The translations under genes and the position numbers were made by a program. Shown in pieces: positions 1 to 11,417 of a stretch of DNA of 64,000 bases; the stretch's first letter is position 1, and every line of letters begins with the position of its first letter. The notes below the pieces were generated by a model. The model did no database searches and was not told the origin of the DNA. It worked only from the letters and a program-made list of their open reading frames with translations. Origin of the DNA: Cornus controversa (Eukaryota; Streptophyta; Magnoliopsida; Cornales; Cornaceae); NCBI GenBank assembly GCA_026545225.1, contig CM048854.1:28959230-29023229 (forward strand), read 5' to 3'.

Positions 1-650
1 ACTCCTACCGGAACTTGAATCTTGATCTTCTACTTTGAAAGACCAGAAAGTTGCATTATGTTACAGTCCTTGTGGTGTAAGAACCAAATCTCAATGTCGT
101 TAGATTGGTGCGTCTTTCTAAGGAGGGAAAATATTTCTGTATGAAATGAAACAAATTAAATCAAAGACTACCATATCTTCTTACATATAGAGCTCCAAAT
201 TTCAACGACATTGCTAGAAAGCAGAAATGTTCACTCCACAGAACGTTTTGAAGATTGCAGGGGTAAAAGAAAATTTCCATTTAATATTTTTTAAATGTTC
301 AAGTTTAAAAAATAAATAAAATAAATAAGAAGATATGGAATTCTTATTAGTGTTTTATATTATAGAAATGGAATGCTGGAACTTGAAGGGGTCTTCAAAT
401 TAGTCAACTTATAAATTTGTAAGCTGGATAAACTAATTAACTTGTAAGCATTTTATCCTTTTTAATGAAACATAAAAGGGAGCTGCTATTTATTCCTTAG
501 GCACTCCGATGTTTTCAATAAAAATTAAATGACAAAAACGACCCTGAACAATTCCTTTTAACATAAAATTGCACAGAACTTGCCCCATTTCTCTCTTTTT
601 GATCTCCTCCTTTTCATCTTTATTCGTGTTCTAATTGAGCAGGTAACCCT
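1..650. other. Unassigned AT-rich sequence
   Basis: No open frame of useful length, tandem repeat or recognisable transposon terminus is visible in this stretch. It may be host DNA flanking the Ty3/gypsy element or an older unrecognised insertion. Confidence 0.4.
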
Positions 651-1053
651 ATGTGGTTTTGGAGAAAAATTACAACGCATCTGGTGTATCGGGTGAATTT
701 TAATCATGCGTGCACAACACGCATCGTGGGCAACTCACAGCTGAGATTGCGCCGGTGCATCTATATTCTACACTCGACGCATTTGGTTATTCTCTCGTGG
801 TTTAAAAGTGGTGATGGTAGAGCCATTTTACCGGTAAGGTATCTATGGAAAGAAAAATTCCACCAATAGAAATAAACCACGTGGAGGGCACAAAGTCACA
901 AATAATGTAATCAAATCTTACGATTATGGGATAAAAATCTGTATTACATTCGTATAGACGAATATAAATTCATGTCTTGCCCAGGAATGAGGCAGGGTGT
1001 GAGTTCCCGTTTAAGCAAATTACTGGTGTTTTACATTAGGGTAGATTTTTGCA
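650..1053 (+). repeat. 5' LTR of the Tat element (left edge approximate)
   Basis: The last 200 bp align with 12170-12443: both have the CCAATAGAAA block, GGAGGGCACAAA, 'AATAAATTCAT'-type text near a TATA-like tract, and TTTAAGCAAATTACTGGTG followed by a terminal TTTTTGCA. The end is placed at the CA at 1052-1053 because the primer-site region follows. The first 200 bp are too diverged to place the TG start exactly. Confidence 0.65.
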
Positions 1054-1060
1054 ACTACAC

Positions 1061-1080
1061 ATTGGCACCGTATGTGGGAA
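1061..1080 (+). promoter_or_regulatory. Primer-binding-site region of the Tat element
   Basis: Eight bases after the LTR end is TTGGCACCGTATGTGGGAA, close to the TGGCGCCGTNTGTGGGAA text seen just after the 5' LTR of many plant Ty3/gypsy elements. It would prime minus-strand DNA synthesis from a tRNA. The tRNA species is not assigned. Confidence 0.55.
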
Positions 1081-1094
1081 TCAACACATTCTGA

Positions 1095-2445
1095 GTGGAA
1101 TTCGTGCCCTTACAGCTACGATCAGGGACTATTGTGGGTATACAGTCACCTATGCGCAACGAAACAATGGAGCACAACCAGACACAAGAACAAATGTTTG
1201 CAGCAGTTGCGACTACAATTGGAGGAATTCAATCACTTGAACGAGCAGCTGCAGGAAAAGATCAACTGCTACACCGAAAAGAAAGTGGACGTCCCTCAGC
1301 AGGAGCGCGAGGGCTCTGAACACAGTTGCCTGAGATCGAACATCCCCTTCCAAGAGATTGCAAACAAGTTCCAAAGAGACCTGAAGACTCAATTGCCAGC
1401 AAATTTGGTCGCTCAGGTGACAGATCGAATGATCTAGTCCCCATTCACCAGAGCAATACAGAAAGCCCCGAAGCCAAAAAAGTTTGTTATCCCAAGTTTC
1501 ACTGCGTTCGACGGAACCACCGACCTTGTCGAACAGGTATATTATGTTCAACTAAAGATGACCATGGTCACTGAAGATGAAACTCTTATCTGCAAGGCAT
1601 TCTCGACTAGTCTAACCAGGGCAGCCCTGGTATGGTTCAATCATCAGCCCCCCAATTCGATACCTAACTTTCAGAGATTATGTGAGTTGTTCATTGCCCA
1701 GTACATTGGCAATCGAAGACGGGAGCAGACAATCTCATCCCTCTTTACTATGAGGCATGTAAATGGAGAAACCTTGAAAAAATTTCTAACTAGGTTCAAT
1801 CTAGAAATGTTCCTAATAGACAGGTGTGACCAGATCGCCATAGTTGAAGCACTCAAGGTAGCCATAATATCGGGGACCAAGTTTCATGCCTCTTTGGTCA
1901 GAAAGACTTTGAAGAATATGGGCAATTTGAATGCTAAGGCACATGGGAATTTGAGTCTCGAAGAAGATGAGGCATTGCATCAGTAGAGGACCGCTCTAGT
2001 CAATGTAAGCGCTCAGACGAAAGAAAGAGTATCATAGAACAAAAACCAGAGGGGACCCCATCAAATTCGCATCAACTAGAGAAAAAATAGAGGTATGAAG
2101 AAAAGGTAACCCCCCCCCCCCTAAAATGCTCTCTGGCAAGGCTCTATAAGGAGAATAAAGACAAAAGAACCCATGAGAATTCTAGTAGAGCTAAGAGACC
2201 ATACCAAGCACTACGCTCTACACAGAGATTACAGGCATATTACTAATGAATGTCGCAACCTCAGAGGTCAGGTAGAGGCCATGATATTTAAGGGAGAATT
2301 GTCAAAATACGTATTAAAGGAACAGGCTCAATGGAATGATTGGTCAGTATATGAGCCCAAGGGAGAAAGTCAAAGCATCAACCCTGTCCAAACAATCAAT
2401 ACAATCCACGAGTACGCTGGGAAAAATGATCAATTAACAACCTGA
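1095..2445 (+). pseudogene. gag-like polyprotein region, broken
   Basis: The core at about 1440-1985 reads as a retrotransposon gag capsid: a FDGTTDL-like block, then an open stretch at 1558-1986 with AALVWFNHQPPNSI, a RREQTISSLF block and ETLKKFLTRFN. These are hallmark blocks of plant Ty3/gypsy gag (Retrotrans_gag family). The capsid would package element RNA. The 2173-2445 piece, with HRDYRHITNECRNL, matches the usual C-terminal gag region before the protease. At least two frame changes and several stops break it. A run of about 10 C at 2109 is one likely slippage site. Confidence 0.8.
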
Positions 2446-2539
2446 TTGCACTTCCGTCAAGCACACAAACTCCAGAAAGTAGGCGGGGTGCTTTCGGTTC
2501 ACGAAAAGGATTCAGAGATCTAGATCATCTTCAGCGATC

Positions 2540-3010
2540 AGGATCTGATGAGGGTACAGATGCCACACAAGGATCCTCTTATAGTTAGTCTCTTAGTATA
2601 CAACTGCCTTGTTAAGAGAGTTCTGATCGACACAGGATCTAGCACTAACATCATGACCCATGCGATTTTCGAGTAACTGGCGATAAGTGCTGAGCATGTT
2701 AAGGCAGCCGAGAGCACTTTGGTAGGCTTTGATGGGAAAAGGGTCAACCCGATCGGTCTAATGTCACTGTCCGTGACTGTAGCGTAGAGAACTCTGAAGG
2801 AGTAATTTGTAATAGCAGATGTCCGATTCTTCTACAACCTAATCATGGGACGAGGTTGGATCCATAGGATGAAAGGAGTTCCTTCAACCCTTCATCAGGT
2901 TATGAGGTGCATAGTACCAAACAGAAGATGAATGGTTGACATCCTCGAAGATCAGGTGGCAGCCAAAGAATGGTACACCGTGGCTCTTAAAAAAGCATCG
3001 ATCGCAGATA
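2540..3010 (+). pseudogene. Retroviral-type aspartic protease remnant
   Basis: The reading VLIDTGSSTNIM, with the catalytic Asp codon at 2629-2631, is the D-T/S-G active site of a pepsin-like retroelement protease. It sits between gag and RT as expected for Ty3/gypsy. A TAG follows soon after (FE-stop-LAIS) and more stops occur downstream, so no functional enzyme remains. Its original role would be cleavage of the gag-pol polyprotein. Confidence 0.75.
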
Positions 3011-3126
3011 AGGACCCCCAATAGCAACTATAGTCGTCCTCCCACTTAAACGTGGGAGAGGAAGAAAGACAGGTGTAGACAATAAAGCCTCTAGAGAACA
3101 CACGACTTGACGAAAGAGAGGGGCAC

Positions 3127-3909
3127 ATGACGCAGATTGGATCGTTCCAATTCGTGAAAGAAAAGTTGGAGCTAACCGAGTTTCTTCGGGAGAATTCGGA
3201 CGTATTCGCCTGGAGTCAACTGGATATGTCGGGCATATATCCAGCCATAGCCAATCACAACCTGAACATCAACCCAATGATTCCTCCACAGAAGCAAAGA
3301 CAAAGAAAGTTCACACCAGAAAGAAACAAGATAATAGCAGAAGGGTTAAACCGCCTATTAGAGGCAGGGTTCATCAGGGAAGTAAGATACCTAGACTAGT
3401 TCTCTAATGTAGTGGTGGTCTGAAAGAAGAACGGTAAATGGAGGGTATGCATTGATTTCACCAATCTGAATAAAGCCTGGCCGAAGGATTGTTACCCACT
3501 GCCAAAAATAGATCAGATAGTGGACGCAACAACGGGGTATAAGCGGCGAACATTTTTGGATGCGTACTCAGGATATAACCAAATCCCAATGAATCCCGAA
3601 GATGAAGAGAAGACCTCCTTCATCACTGAAGGGGGACTTATTGTTACAAGGTGATGCCATTCAGGTTAAAGAATGTAGGAGCCATCTATCAACACTTGAT
3701 AAAAAAAAGTCTTCAAAAAGCAAATGGGTCGAACAGTTGAAGCCTATATAGACGACAATGTGGTCAAAAGCTCAAAAAATGAGGATCACTTAAAGCACCT
3801 GCAAGAAATTTTTGACACTCTAAGTCACAATATAAGGCTAAACCCTCTAAAGTGTGCGTTCAGGGTTTCATCAGGTCAATTCCTCGGTCATACAGTCAGC
3901 CGAACATGA
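3127..3909 (+). pseudogene. Reverse transcriptase region, broken
   Basis: The stretch 3127-3399 holds the conserved N-terminal approach (FAWSQLDMSGIYP, then a KFTPERNKIIAEGLNRLLEAG-type block). After a TAG, KKNGKWRVCIDFTNLNKA and DAYSGYNQIPM follow, which are standard RT palm motifs. The polymerase active site YIDD is at 3745-3756, the usual position of YVDD/YIDD. Several TAG/TGA stops and at least one frameshift near 3650 interrupt it. Confidence 0.85.
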
Positions 3910-4510
3910 ATCAAAGCAAATCCAGCATAGGCCTTAGCCCTCGTTCATAACACAGAACCCAAAACTCACAAAAAAGTTCAGGTGTTGATCGGGTGCATAA
4001 CGACCCTCAACAGATTCATCTCCTGTCTCTTAGACATGTGTAAACCGTTCTTTGGCGCTATCCGAAAGAAAGGAGAGCGTATATGGGGTCCAAAACAGAA
4101 AGAAGCTCTCGGTAAGTTGAAAGAGTATATGCGGAATCCACCAGTCCTCTCTGTCCCTATCGACCAAAAGCCATACTTCCTTTATTTGGCCGTATAACGA
4201 TCAGTAACTAGCGCGACTCTAGTTAGGGAAAAAGAGAAAATGTCACAGTGTTCTACTCCAGCAAGACCATGACTGACGCCGAGCGTAAATACAGGAAAGC
4301 AAAAAAAATTATCTTAGCTCTGGTGCATGGAAAGAAGAAGTTAAGGCATTACTCTGAGTCACACCCCATAATTGTGCCTACCACATTGCCGTTGAAATCA
4401 ATCATCAGCAAACCAAATATATCTAAAAGAATCATAATTGTGCCTACCACATTACCGTTGAAAGCAATCATCAGCAAACCAAATATATCCGAAAAAGCCA
4501 TAGAGTAGGC
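3910..4510 (+). pseudogene. RT connection and first RNase H region, with internal 63-bp duplication
   Basis: The fragments RFISCLLDMCKPFFGAIRK, KQKEALGKLKEYM and FYSSKTMTDAERKYRKAKK match the RT-to-RNase H part of plant Ty3/gypsy pol. The motif HPIIVPTTLPLKSIISKPN is encoded twice in a row: 4369-4427 is repeated at 4432-4490, so a 63-bp in-frame tandem duplication has occurred. Stops flank both pieces. Confidence 0.75.
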
Positions 4511-4573
4511 TATGGAACTCGAATCTTTTGATATCAGGTTCGAACCCCAAACAACAAAGAAGGCTAGGTCATC

Positions 4574-5050
4574 GTGGACTTCTTGCTAGAGTATGCACCC
4601 GAGGATGAGGAAGAACAACAAACTATTCCGTGCAAGGAACTGTACGTGGATGGATCTTCGGGAAAAATAGGGGTAGGAATTGGTATTGAAATCATAACTC
4701 AAGAAAGATTGAAGCTTCACCACGCTATAAAGCTTGAGTTTGAAGTATCGAATAATGAAACTGAATATGAGGCCCTCATAGCTGGCTTGTGGTTTATGAA
4801 GTCGCTGCAGGTAAAAGATTTAATAGCTTTGAGTGACTCACTACTGATTGTGAAATAGGTAACTGGAGAATACCACTCAAAAGAGGAAAGAATGAATGCA
4901 TATAGAGAAATAGTGAACAAAGAAGCCAGAATTTTCGATCGGGTTCAATTTTGCCACATCTCGAGGGAACAGAATGGGGAAGCCGACCAATTAGCTTGCT
5001 CAGCATCACACACAGATGACTCATTCACCAAAGTGGTGATGATGGATACT
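4574..5050 (+). pseudogene. Second, plant/archaeal-type RNase H region
   Basis: The sequence reads ELYVDGSSGKIGVG, then SNNETEYEALIAGL, then LIALSDSLLIV, then HISREQNGEADQLA. These carry the D, E, D and final D residues of RVT_3-type RNase H. A second RNase H downstream of the first is a known acquisition of Tat-lineage elements. A TAG at 4856-4858 breaks the frame, but the rest stays readable. Confidence 0.75.
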
Positions 5051-5099
5051 GGATAGCTCGAGCTGGATGGACCCCATAATGTCCTATCTCAAAAATGGA

Positions 5100-6260
5100 G
5101 TCCTCTCGGAGTAGAAGGATGAAGCATGAAAGCTGAGGATGAAGGCAACCAAATACGTCATCATTAACAATCATCTATATCGAAGGTCGTTCTCAGAACC
5201 ATACCTGAAGTGCTTGACCGCATCAAAGGCAGGCGAAGTCCTAAAAGAGATACATGAAGGGGTATGTTGCAATTACTCCGGACGAAGATCTCTGGCCCAC
5301 AAAACTCTAACACAGGGATACTTTTGGCCGTACATGGATCGGGATACAGCCGAGCACACCAAACGATGTGATAGATGCCAGCGCCATGCAAATGTCCTGC
5401 ACCAATCGTCAGGGGATTTGAACGTGATGAAAAGGCCATGGCCATTTGCTTAATGGGGAATGGATTATTTAGGCCCACTCCCACCAACATTGCAGAACAA
5501 ACGGTTCGTACTATTGGCAACAGGCTACTTCACAAAGTGGGTAGAAGTAGAAACTTATCCATCCATCACCCACGTCCAAGTAAAAAAGTTCATTTGGAAC
5601 AACATCATCTGTTGCTTCAGCCTTCCAATTGGAATCATAATGGACAACGGAAAAAACCTGGACAACGAATTTGTGCAAAAGTTTCCTCAGGGATTACGGA
5701 ATAAATCAAAAATTCTCATCCAGATCATACCCATAAGGAAACGGACAAGCAGAAATCACCAACAAAACCATTTTCCCCAACATTAAAAAGAAATTGGAAG
5801 ATCGAAAGGGACGGTGGTTAGAAGAGTTGTCAAACGTGCTATGGGCCTATTGAGCGACTTCGAGACGACCGACCGGAGAAAGTCCATTAAGCTTTACCTA
5901 TGGGTCTGAGGTAGTCATACCTACTAAATTGGCAGTATCAACCCTCAAGTCTAAGGTGTTCAAAAAAAATAAAAATGAACAGCTCATTAGTTAGAACCTA
6001 GATTTGCTGGAAGAACGAAGAGATTTAGTCTAGATCCATCTAGCGTTATACCAATAGACACTGAGGAATAACTACAATAAAAAGGTGAAACACAAAGCTT
6101 TTAACCGTGGAGACTGAGTCCTAAGAAAAGTGACAGAAAATACCAAATAGCTCAACGAGGAAAAATTAGGTGCGAATTGGGAAGACCTGTACTAGATCAT
6201 TAAGGTGATCGGAAAAGGTGCCTACAAACTTTAGAGAATTCGAGGGATGGGGCAAAAATT
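5100..6260 (+). pseudogene. Integrase region, broken
   Basis: An HHCC zinc-binding segment is visible at about 5250-5395 (HEGVCCNYSGRR, then CDRCQRHAN). It is followed by MDYLGPLPP, FTKWVEVETYPSITHVQ and an MDNGKNLDNEF block, which correspond to the DDE core of Ty3/gypsy integrases. Continuing fragments to about 6250 match the C-terminal part. Frame changes lie at about 5455 and 5700, with several later stops. Confidence 0.8.
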
Positions 6261-6389
6261 AGAAAATATTGGAATGCAATGCATTTGAAGAAATACTATG
6301 TGTAAGTTTACAAGGTGTATCAGGAAATCTTCCCTTTTGGGGGTGAGTCATGAATGAATGCTTAGAGCCACATTTTTTCCTCGAATTGA

Positions 6390-6860
6390 TTCTTTCAACA
6401 AAAAAAAAAAATTTGGCTAAGGCATGACCAGCCGAACGCCAAAAAATTGGCCAAGACATGACCAGTCGAACGCTAAAAAATTGAGAAAAATTAGCTAATG
6501 CATGACTAGCCGAACGCCAAAAAATAGAAAAAATTGAGAAAAATTGACTAAGGCTAACCAACCGAACACTAAAAGAAAGAAAAAATTGAGAAAAATTGGC
6601 TGAGGCATAACCAGCCGAACGCCAAAAGAAAGAAAATTTGGCTAAGGCATGACCAGTCAACTGCCAAAAGAAAGAAAAAGTTGGTTAAGGCATGACCAGC
6701 CAAACGCCAAAAGAAAGAAAAATTGGCTAAGGCATGACCAGCCGAATGCCAAAAGAAAAAAAATTAACTAAAACATGGCCAGTCGAACACCAAAAGAAAG
6801 AAAAAATTGAGAAAAATTGGCTAAGGCATGACCAGCCGAACGCCAATAAAGGAGAAAAAA
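6390..6860 (+). repeat. Minisatellite of the Tat element, unit about 40-60 bp
   Basis: At least nine imperfect repeats carry the core GGCATGACCAGCCGAACGCC, separated by A/G-rich spacers (AAAAGAAAGAAAAATTGG). The array lies between integrase and the antisense ORF. Three units of a related array recur at 29763-29860 in the second Tat remnant, so it is part of the element family. A long open frame across it on - is a by-product of the repeat. Confidence 0.85.
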
Positions 6861-7202
6861 TTCATAACCCATCATATAACAACCAAGGTAGCAAGTAGGT
6901 TGAAAATGCAATCAACGATGCACCAATAAATTGTAATGTGCATAGTTCATTTCAAAAAATATTTTTTCTCTGATATAATCATAGAATTCATTACAAAATT
7001 ACTGGAAGCTACCAGCACATCAGTTACAAAAGTTCCATTTTTAAAAAATAAAATAAGGATCTTCAGAAACGAGAGGAGCCTTAGAGTCACCCAGAACTTC
7101 CACAAGTACGCTTTCTTTCTCAGTGGCTTCAGGATCCTTGTAGTCCCTGCTCAGAATCCTCATCTTCCTGTTATACTGATCAGGACCCTCGGCATAAGAG
7201 GG

Positions 7203-8682
7203 CTATTCAGAAATAAGGCTCACATCTTCAAAACCAGTTCTATATGCCTCAGCATTCTGAACTTGAACAGTTCTGATCAACCTCTTATAAAGCACTCTGG
7301 ACTCGTCCTCGAGGTTGCTAACCCAATCGAGCAGAGAAGAGATGGTGAGCTCAGACTCACTAACTCTCAAATCCGCTGCAGCCTTTTCCAGTTCGGCATT
7401 CTCTTTTTCCTTTTGAAAGGAGGCACATAGATTCTTGCTCCTCTCTAGATTAGCCATTAGAATGCTGCACTTGCATGTTTCAGTATTCGCAGCCTCTTGA
7501 GTGGCCTTCATCTTAGCCAAAGCAGCCTATATCTCAGTCTCTGCCTTCTTCTTCTCAATCAGGGTTCTCTTCACCTTCAGAGTTGCCTGTTCAACCGATT
7601 GGCACATAGCCACCACTCCAAACAGATTCTGTCAAATACATCAAACAAAGTTAATAAACAGACAAGGAAAGCGCAAACATTGAAGGAGAATAAACATACC
7701 CTCATGGCTATGTTAGGACAAGACTTCGCCAAGTAGTAGATTGATGCTTCTTTAATCTTCTGTGCATTATGTGGAGGCCACATCCCCCCCAAGATAGGCT
7801 CTAAGGGAGGCCAAATCATTAAGGATGGAGTCCTCAGCAAAAAGTGGTGCTCTATCAACTTTTAGCATTTGGGGAATCCAGGCAACAACAGTATCGACTG
7901 AAGGGCCAGTATAAGCATTGCCAGAACCAGGTTCAACCGACCTCTCTTCTGCCATTGGAGGAGGAACGACACTGGTTATGGCCGAAACCACTAACTCCTG
8001 ATCGGTAGTAGACACTGGAGCATCCAAAATCCTCTGGACCTCCTAAGTAGGGCCGCTTTGTTCACTCTAAGCGATTGTAGGGGCTTCTGGAGATTTCCTC
8101 TGTACTAGCTCATTTTGAGCGTGTCTCTCTTTCAGGGAGATTGCTATAACTTTCTCTTCATTAATTAGTTGTTTCCCCTTTCTAACGAATGGTAATTGGC
8201 AATCTTATCTCTCTAATCTCCAGAGCACTTTTGGCAATAACTCTGAGATTCTCAGGGCTCAGAAGAGTTTGAGATTGTGGTGTGTCACTCCACACTCTAT
8301 CTTGAAGTGTTTTTAGCCGAGCACGAACTTTTGAATGGGAAAGTGAGTCTTTAACTACACCAAGGTAAGACTAAATTTTAGAGAGAAAAAAAAAAAGAAG
8401 AACCTCACAAACTGCACAATTGCAATGAAGATTCAGTGTGAGATCAAATATGGGTATACCTACACCTTGAAACTTCTTCGGGATCGAGTATTTATTAGAA
8501 GAGGCAATTCTCCAGTCACCACCCATAACAACTAGTTATTTTTTTCAACCCTTGTCAGATGTGGGATGACCCAGGCATAAGGAACTTTCAAACGGAGGGT
8601 AAAAATGGTATTTACGCCTTTCATTTTTTGTTGCACAAACTTGATAACAGGCTAGTAAATCATCAAAACCTAACTCCAATGA
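7203..8682 (-). pseudogene. Antisense extra ORF of the Tat element, C-terminal part (coiled coil)
   Basis: Read on -, this encodes a proline/serine-rich hinge (8027 down to about 7770) and then a long Lys/Glu-rich coiled coil ending near 7203 (LERSKNLCASFQKEKENAEL, LIRTVQVQNAEAYRTGFED). The second remnant at 29957-31643 encodes the same order with related text (LSRTVQI..QNAEAYRTGFED), which supports a real family protein. Such antisense ORFs are known in Grande/Retand-type elements; their function is not established. A stop and frame change at about 7575 and others near 8040 break it, and its N-terminal part is separated by the nested LTR. Confidence 0.65.
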
Positions 8683-9146
8683 TGTAATGACCCAAATTTT
8701 TTAATTAAGAAAATAAATTTCTTATATATTATATAGGGGTAGTATGGTAAAAACCCTTTTTAAGAATAAATGTATGTGATTTTAATTAGGGGATAACTTA
8801 TTCCAGGACAGGATGAGTTATTCTAATGTGGGTTACCAAACAGCAGTGTGAGAGATATATTATATAAAAAATAATAAGATCGTAATTAGGGTTTTTACGT
8901 TGATAGTCTCAAGTTAAGGAGGAAGAAGGAGCAAAGAAGGAAGAAAGAGAAGAATAACGGGAGACAACGAGGGGAATTAATCATCTCTTAACCGTAAGTT
9001 TTTTTCTATCTTCCCCACAATGGTTAGTATGCTTGGCATTAAATTATCATTTAAATTATGTTATATAAGAAGTTTGCGTTGTTGTAGTTGATATTGTGTA
9101 TAGATGTATAACTGGTTGTGGGTTCTGAATTAAAGAGAAATCATGT

Positions 9147-9148
<2 letters not shown>

Positions 9149-9190
<42 letters not shown>
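9149..9190. repeat. (TA)n microsatellite in the solo LTR
   Basis: About 21 uninterrupted TA dinucleotides. A second TA tract of about 26 units lies at 9435-9487. Both are inside the solo LTR. Confidence 0.95.
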
Positions 9191-9191
<1 letters not shown>

Positions 9192-9430
9192 TCGTATATT
9201 GGTGTACATATGCACGGCAGTGAATGTCTAGTTGAGAACTAGTGGATAAAAATAATGATGTTTATGGTTGAAAAACTGATTGTTAAATTAGAAAGTTTGT
9301 TTAAATTAGAAAGTTAATGCTCTTGAATGCTCGTGGTGACTCTGTTTGAATTGAGGAACTAGTGTAGATTGAAGAAATATTGTGTAGATTGGGAAAAGTG
9401 ATGGCTGATGGGTGGGTAGTAGACTTGTGT

Positions 9431-9491
<61 letters not shown>

Positions 9492-9820
9492 GAGTGTATG
9501 TATCCTGTGATAGAAATGATTGTTTTGTTTGCTTTTTCTATTTTATTAGATTAGTAGTATATGAATGAGGATGGTGAAACAGGAGGTTATTTGGGTGTAC
9601 GGAAATCAAGAAAATGGAATTTGGGTTCTTAATTCAAATCATAGATCAGTGGAAGATTTATATTAAATGCAAGATTGGGTTATGAGTAGTGTTTTGTGGA
9701 ATTTTTGGATTGATTAGAGGCAAGAGATTGCAGATATTGGCGCTGGAAGAAGTGACAGCGTGAGAAATAGAACTGGGGCGTGAAAAGTGAGTGGAGAAGA
9801 TGATGAATAGGGAGTTCAAG

Positions 9821-9858
9821 GGCCCACGCGCGCCGCCGGCGCGTGAGGCGCGTGGGCC
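9821..9858. other. GC-rich palindrome in the solo LTR
   Basis: GGCCCACGCGC at 9821-9831 is the perfect reverse complement of GCGCGTGGGCC at 9848-9858, giving an 11-bp stem with a 16-base loop. It stands out in AT-rich surroundings and would form a strong hairpin in LTR-derived RNA or DNA. Confidence 0.8.
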
Positions 9859-10315
9859 ATGTTCCGGCGACCGTCCGGGACCGAAAAAAGGCTAGGACGG
9901 TCCCACTCGCGAGCCCCAACACCTGGACCCAGTCTCGGACCCATCCGGAATATAAAAATATTTTTTATATATTTTAAAATGATTTAAATTGTGGAAAATT
10001 GGAAAAAAATGCTTAATAAATACCGATAAATGCCGAAAAATTCCCGAAAAATCAAATTAGTCTTTTGAGGGCAGAACATGATTGGAGTATAGGTTTGGGC
10101 TAGATTTAGTCACATTAGTTAGTTCATCTAGTTAGAAAAGTAGGTATTTAAGCACGAAAACCGAGAGTACGAATTATCTATAAATAGTTAGGTTCTGAAA
10201 TTTTACCGGTAGCTAAGATAGATAGGTTGGCACATTTTTAGGTATAATACTCTCTCTATATTAAATTCATAGATTAAAAATAGAATTTAAGTAATATAGG
10301 ACACGCGTGCATAGG

Positions 10316-10318
<3 letters not shown>

Positions 10319-10351
<33 letters not shown>

Positions 10352-10680
10352 TGGGTGTGGGGGTGAGTGTGAGTGTGTGGTTGATGGTGATGGTTGGAAT
10401 TATTGGAGTGTGTATATGTCCCTCCAGCGTGGAGTTGCGGGTCCCTCTGGTACAGAGTGTGTGTCCCTCCACATGACTCATATTTTCATGGAGTGTGTGT
10501 ATGTCCCTCCAATGTGGAGTTGCGGGTCCCTCTGGTACGGAGTGTGTGTCCCTCCACAATTAATTATTATTACTATGGAGTGCGGGTCCCTCCGATGTGG
10601 AGTGTGTGTCCCTCCATACTGCTTGTGTGGTGTGGTGTGTGTTCTTTCAGTTTAGAGTGGGTGTATGACCCTCCACAGCA
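10319..10680 (+). repeat. (GT)n tract followed by GTCCCTCCA tandem repeats in the solo LTR
   Basis: A (GT)n run at 10319-10347 leads into imperfect repeats of about 85 bp built on GTGTGTATGTCCCTCCA and GTGGAGTTGCGGGTCCCTCT, starting near 10407 and 10493 with a shorter third unit near 10577. Open frames on both strands here are produced by the repeat. Confidence 0.85.
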
Positions 10681-11417
10681 CTTATCTTACAACTTGAACA
10701 GTTTCTTAGTTATTATCTCCTTAGTAGAACTTGAGTTGTAATGTTGTTTCTCCACACTGCAAGATATATTGTATATGGTAGTCTTTTGTAAAGAGTATGT
10801 TATGAGTATAGAATTAACAGAACTTGGGTTTGATTAAATAGACTGAGTTGGGCAGGAGGTGAAACTTGAATAACCAATTAGTTTTGTTAAATAATAGAGG
10901 ACGTTAACAATACTCTTTATCTTTTTCATAAGCTAATGCACCGAACGATTAATTATATTAATTAACTCACTATACTAGCTGCTGAAGTATAGTGGTTATT
11001 GTCGGTTAGTTAGAACATTACTTACTGGGCTTTAAAGCTCACCCCTTATTTTTTTCCCACATTTCAGGTGTGTGAAACCAGCATTTGTAGCATAAAGGAG
11101 GATGATTTTACTTGAGGATTGTGCTGGTGGAACCTAGTTACAATATTCTTTTATTTTAGTTTTGAGACAACATTTGTTATAGGGATTGTTTAGATGATAA
11201 CTTTGTTTTTGGGTTATACTTAAATTTTCTGGATAGCAGTTGGTTATGTAATATGAATTAATGGTCATGGTTTGATCCTTTTTTTATGAGAAAAATTTGA
11301 GAACAGGTTGTGCTAGGATATTTGTTATCCTGTGGAGAATTGTGGAATTAAGTCAACCACGGGTTGAGTGAAAGGGCAGGAATACCCTAACCTCAACTTG
11401 GGGGGTGTGACAAATGA

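Larger units (their letters stand above)
8683..11412 (+). mobile_element. Solo LTR, 2,730 bp, probable Tekay/Del-type chromovirus
   Basis: The sequence starts TGTAATGACCC and ends GGGGGGTGTGACA, with the TG...CA ends of an LTR. It is flanked by a perfect 5-bp target duplication AATGA (8678-8682 and 11413-11417). No gag/pol is present, so it is a solo LTR left by LTR-LTR recombination. The starting 'TGTAATGACCC', the AG-rich stretch at 8920-8970 after a TATA-like tract (about 8860), and the 'TTTAAAGCTCACCCCTTA...TTTCAG' text near 11028-11067 resemble long LTRs of Tekay/Del chromoviruses; this assignment is by recollection. It cuts the antisense ORF of the host element, and the second Tat remnant has no insertion at the matching place. 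Confidence 0.85.

Noticed and set aside
6259-6660. Open frame on - across the minisatellite
   Set aside because: It encodes only the repeat (GHALA/FSQFF units) and ends where the array varies; no independent protein signal.
6390-6860. CRISPR-like array of spaced repeats
   Set aside because: Repeats are imperfect, spacers are A/G-rich and alike, and the array lies in a plant retrotransposon; it is a minisatellite.
6936-7736. Frames on + at 6936-7430 and 7497-7736
   Set aside because: They overlap the antisense coiled-coil ORF, which has a homologue in the second Tat remnant; the + frames have none.
10287-10741. Open frames on both strands rich in Thr-His, Val-Cys and PPMW/VPP repeats
   Set aside because: They are translations of the (GT)n tract and the GTCCCTCCA repeats of the solo LTR.
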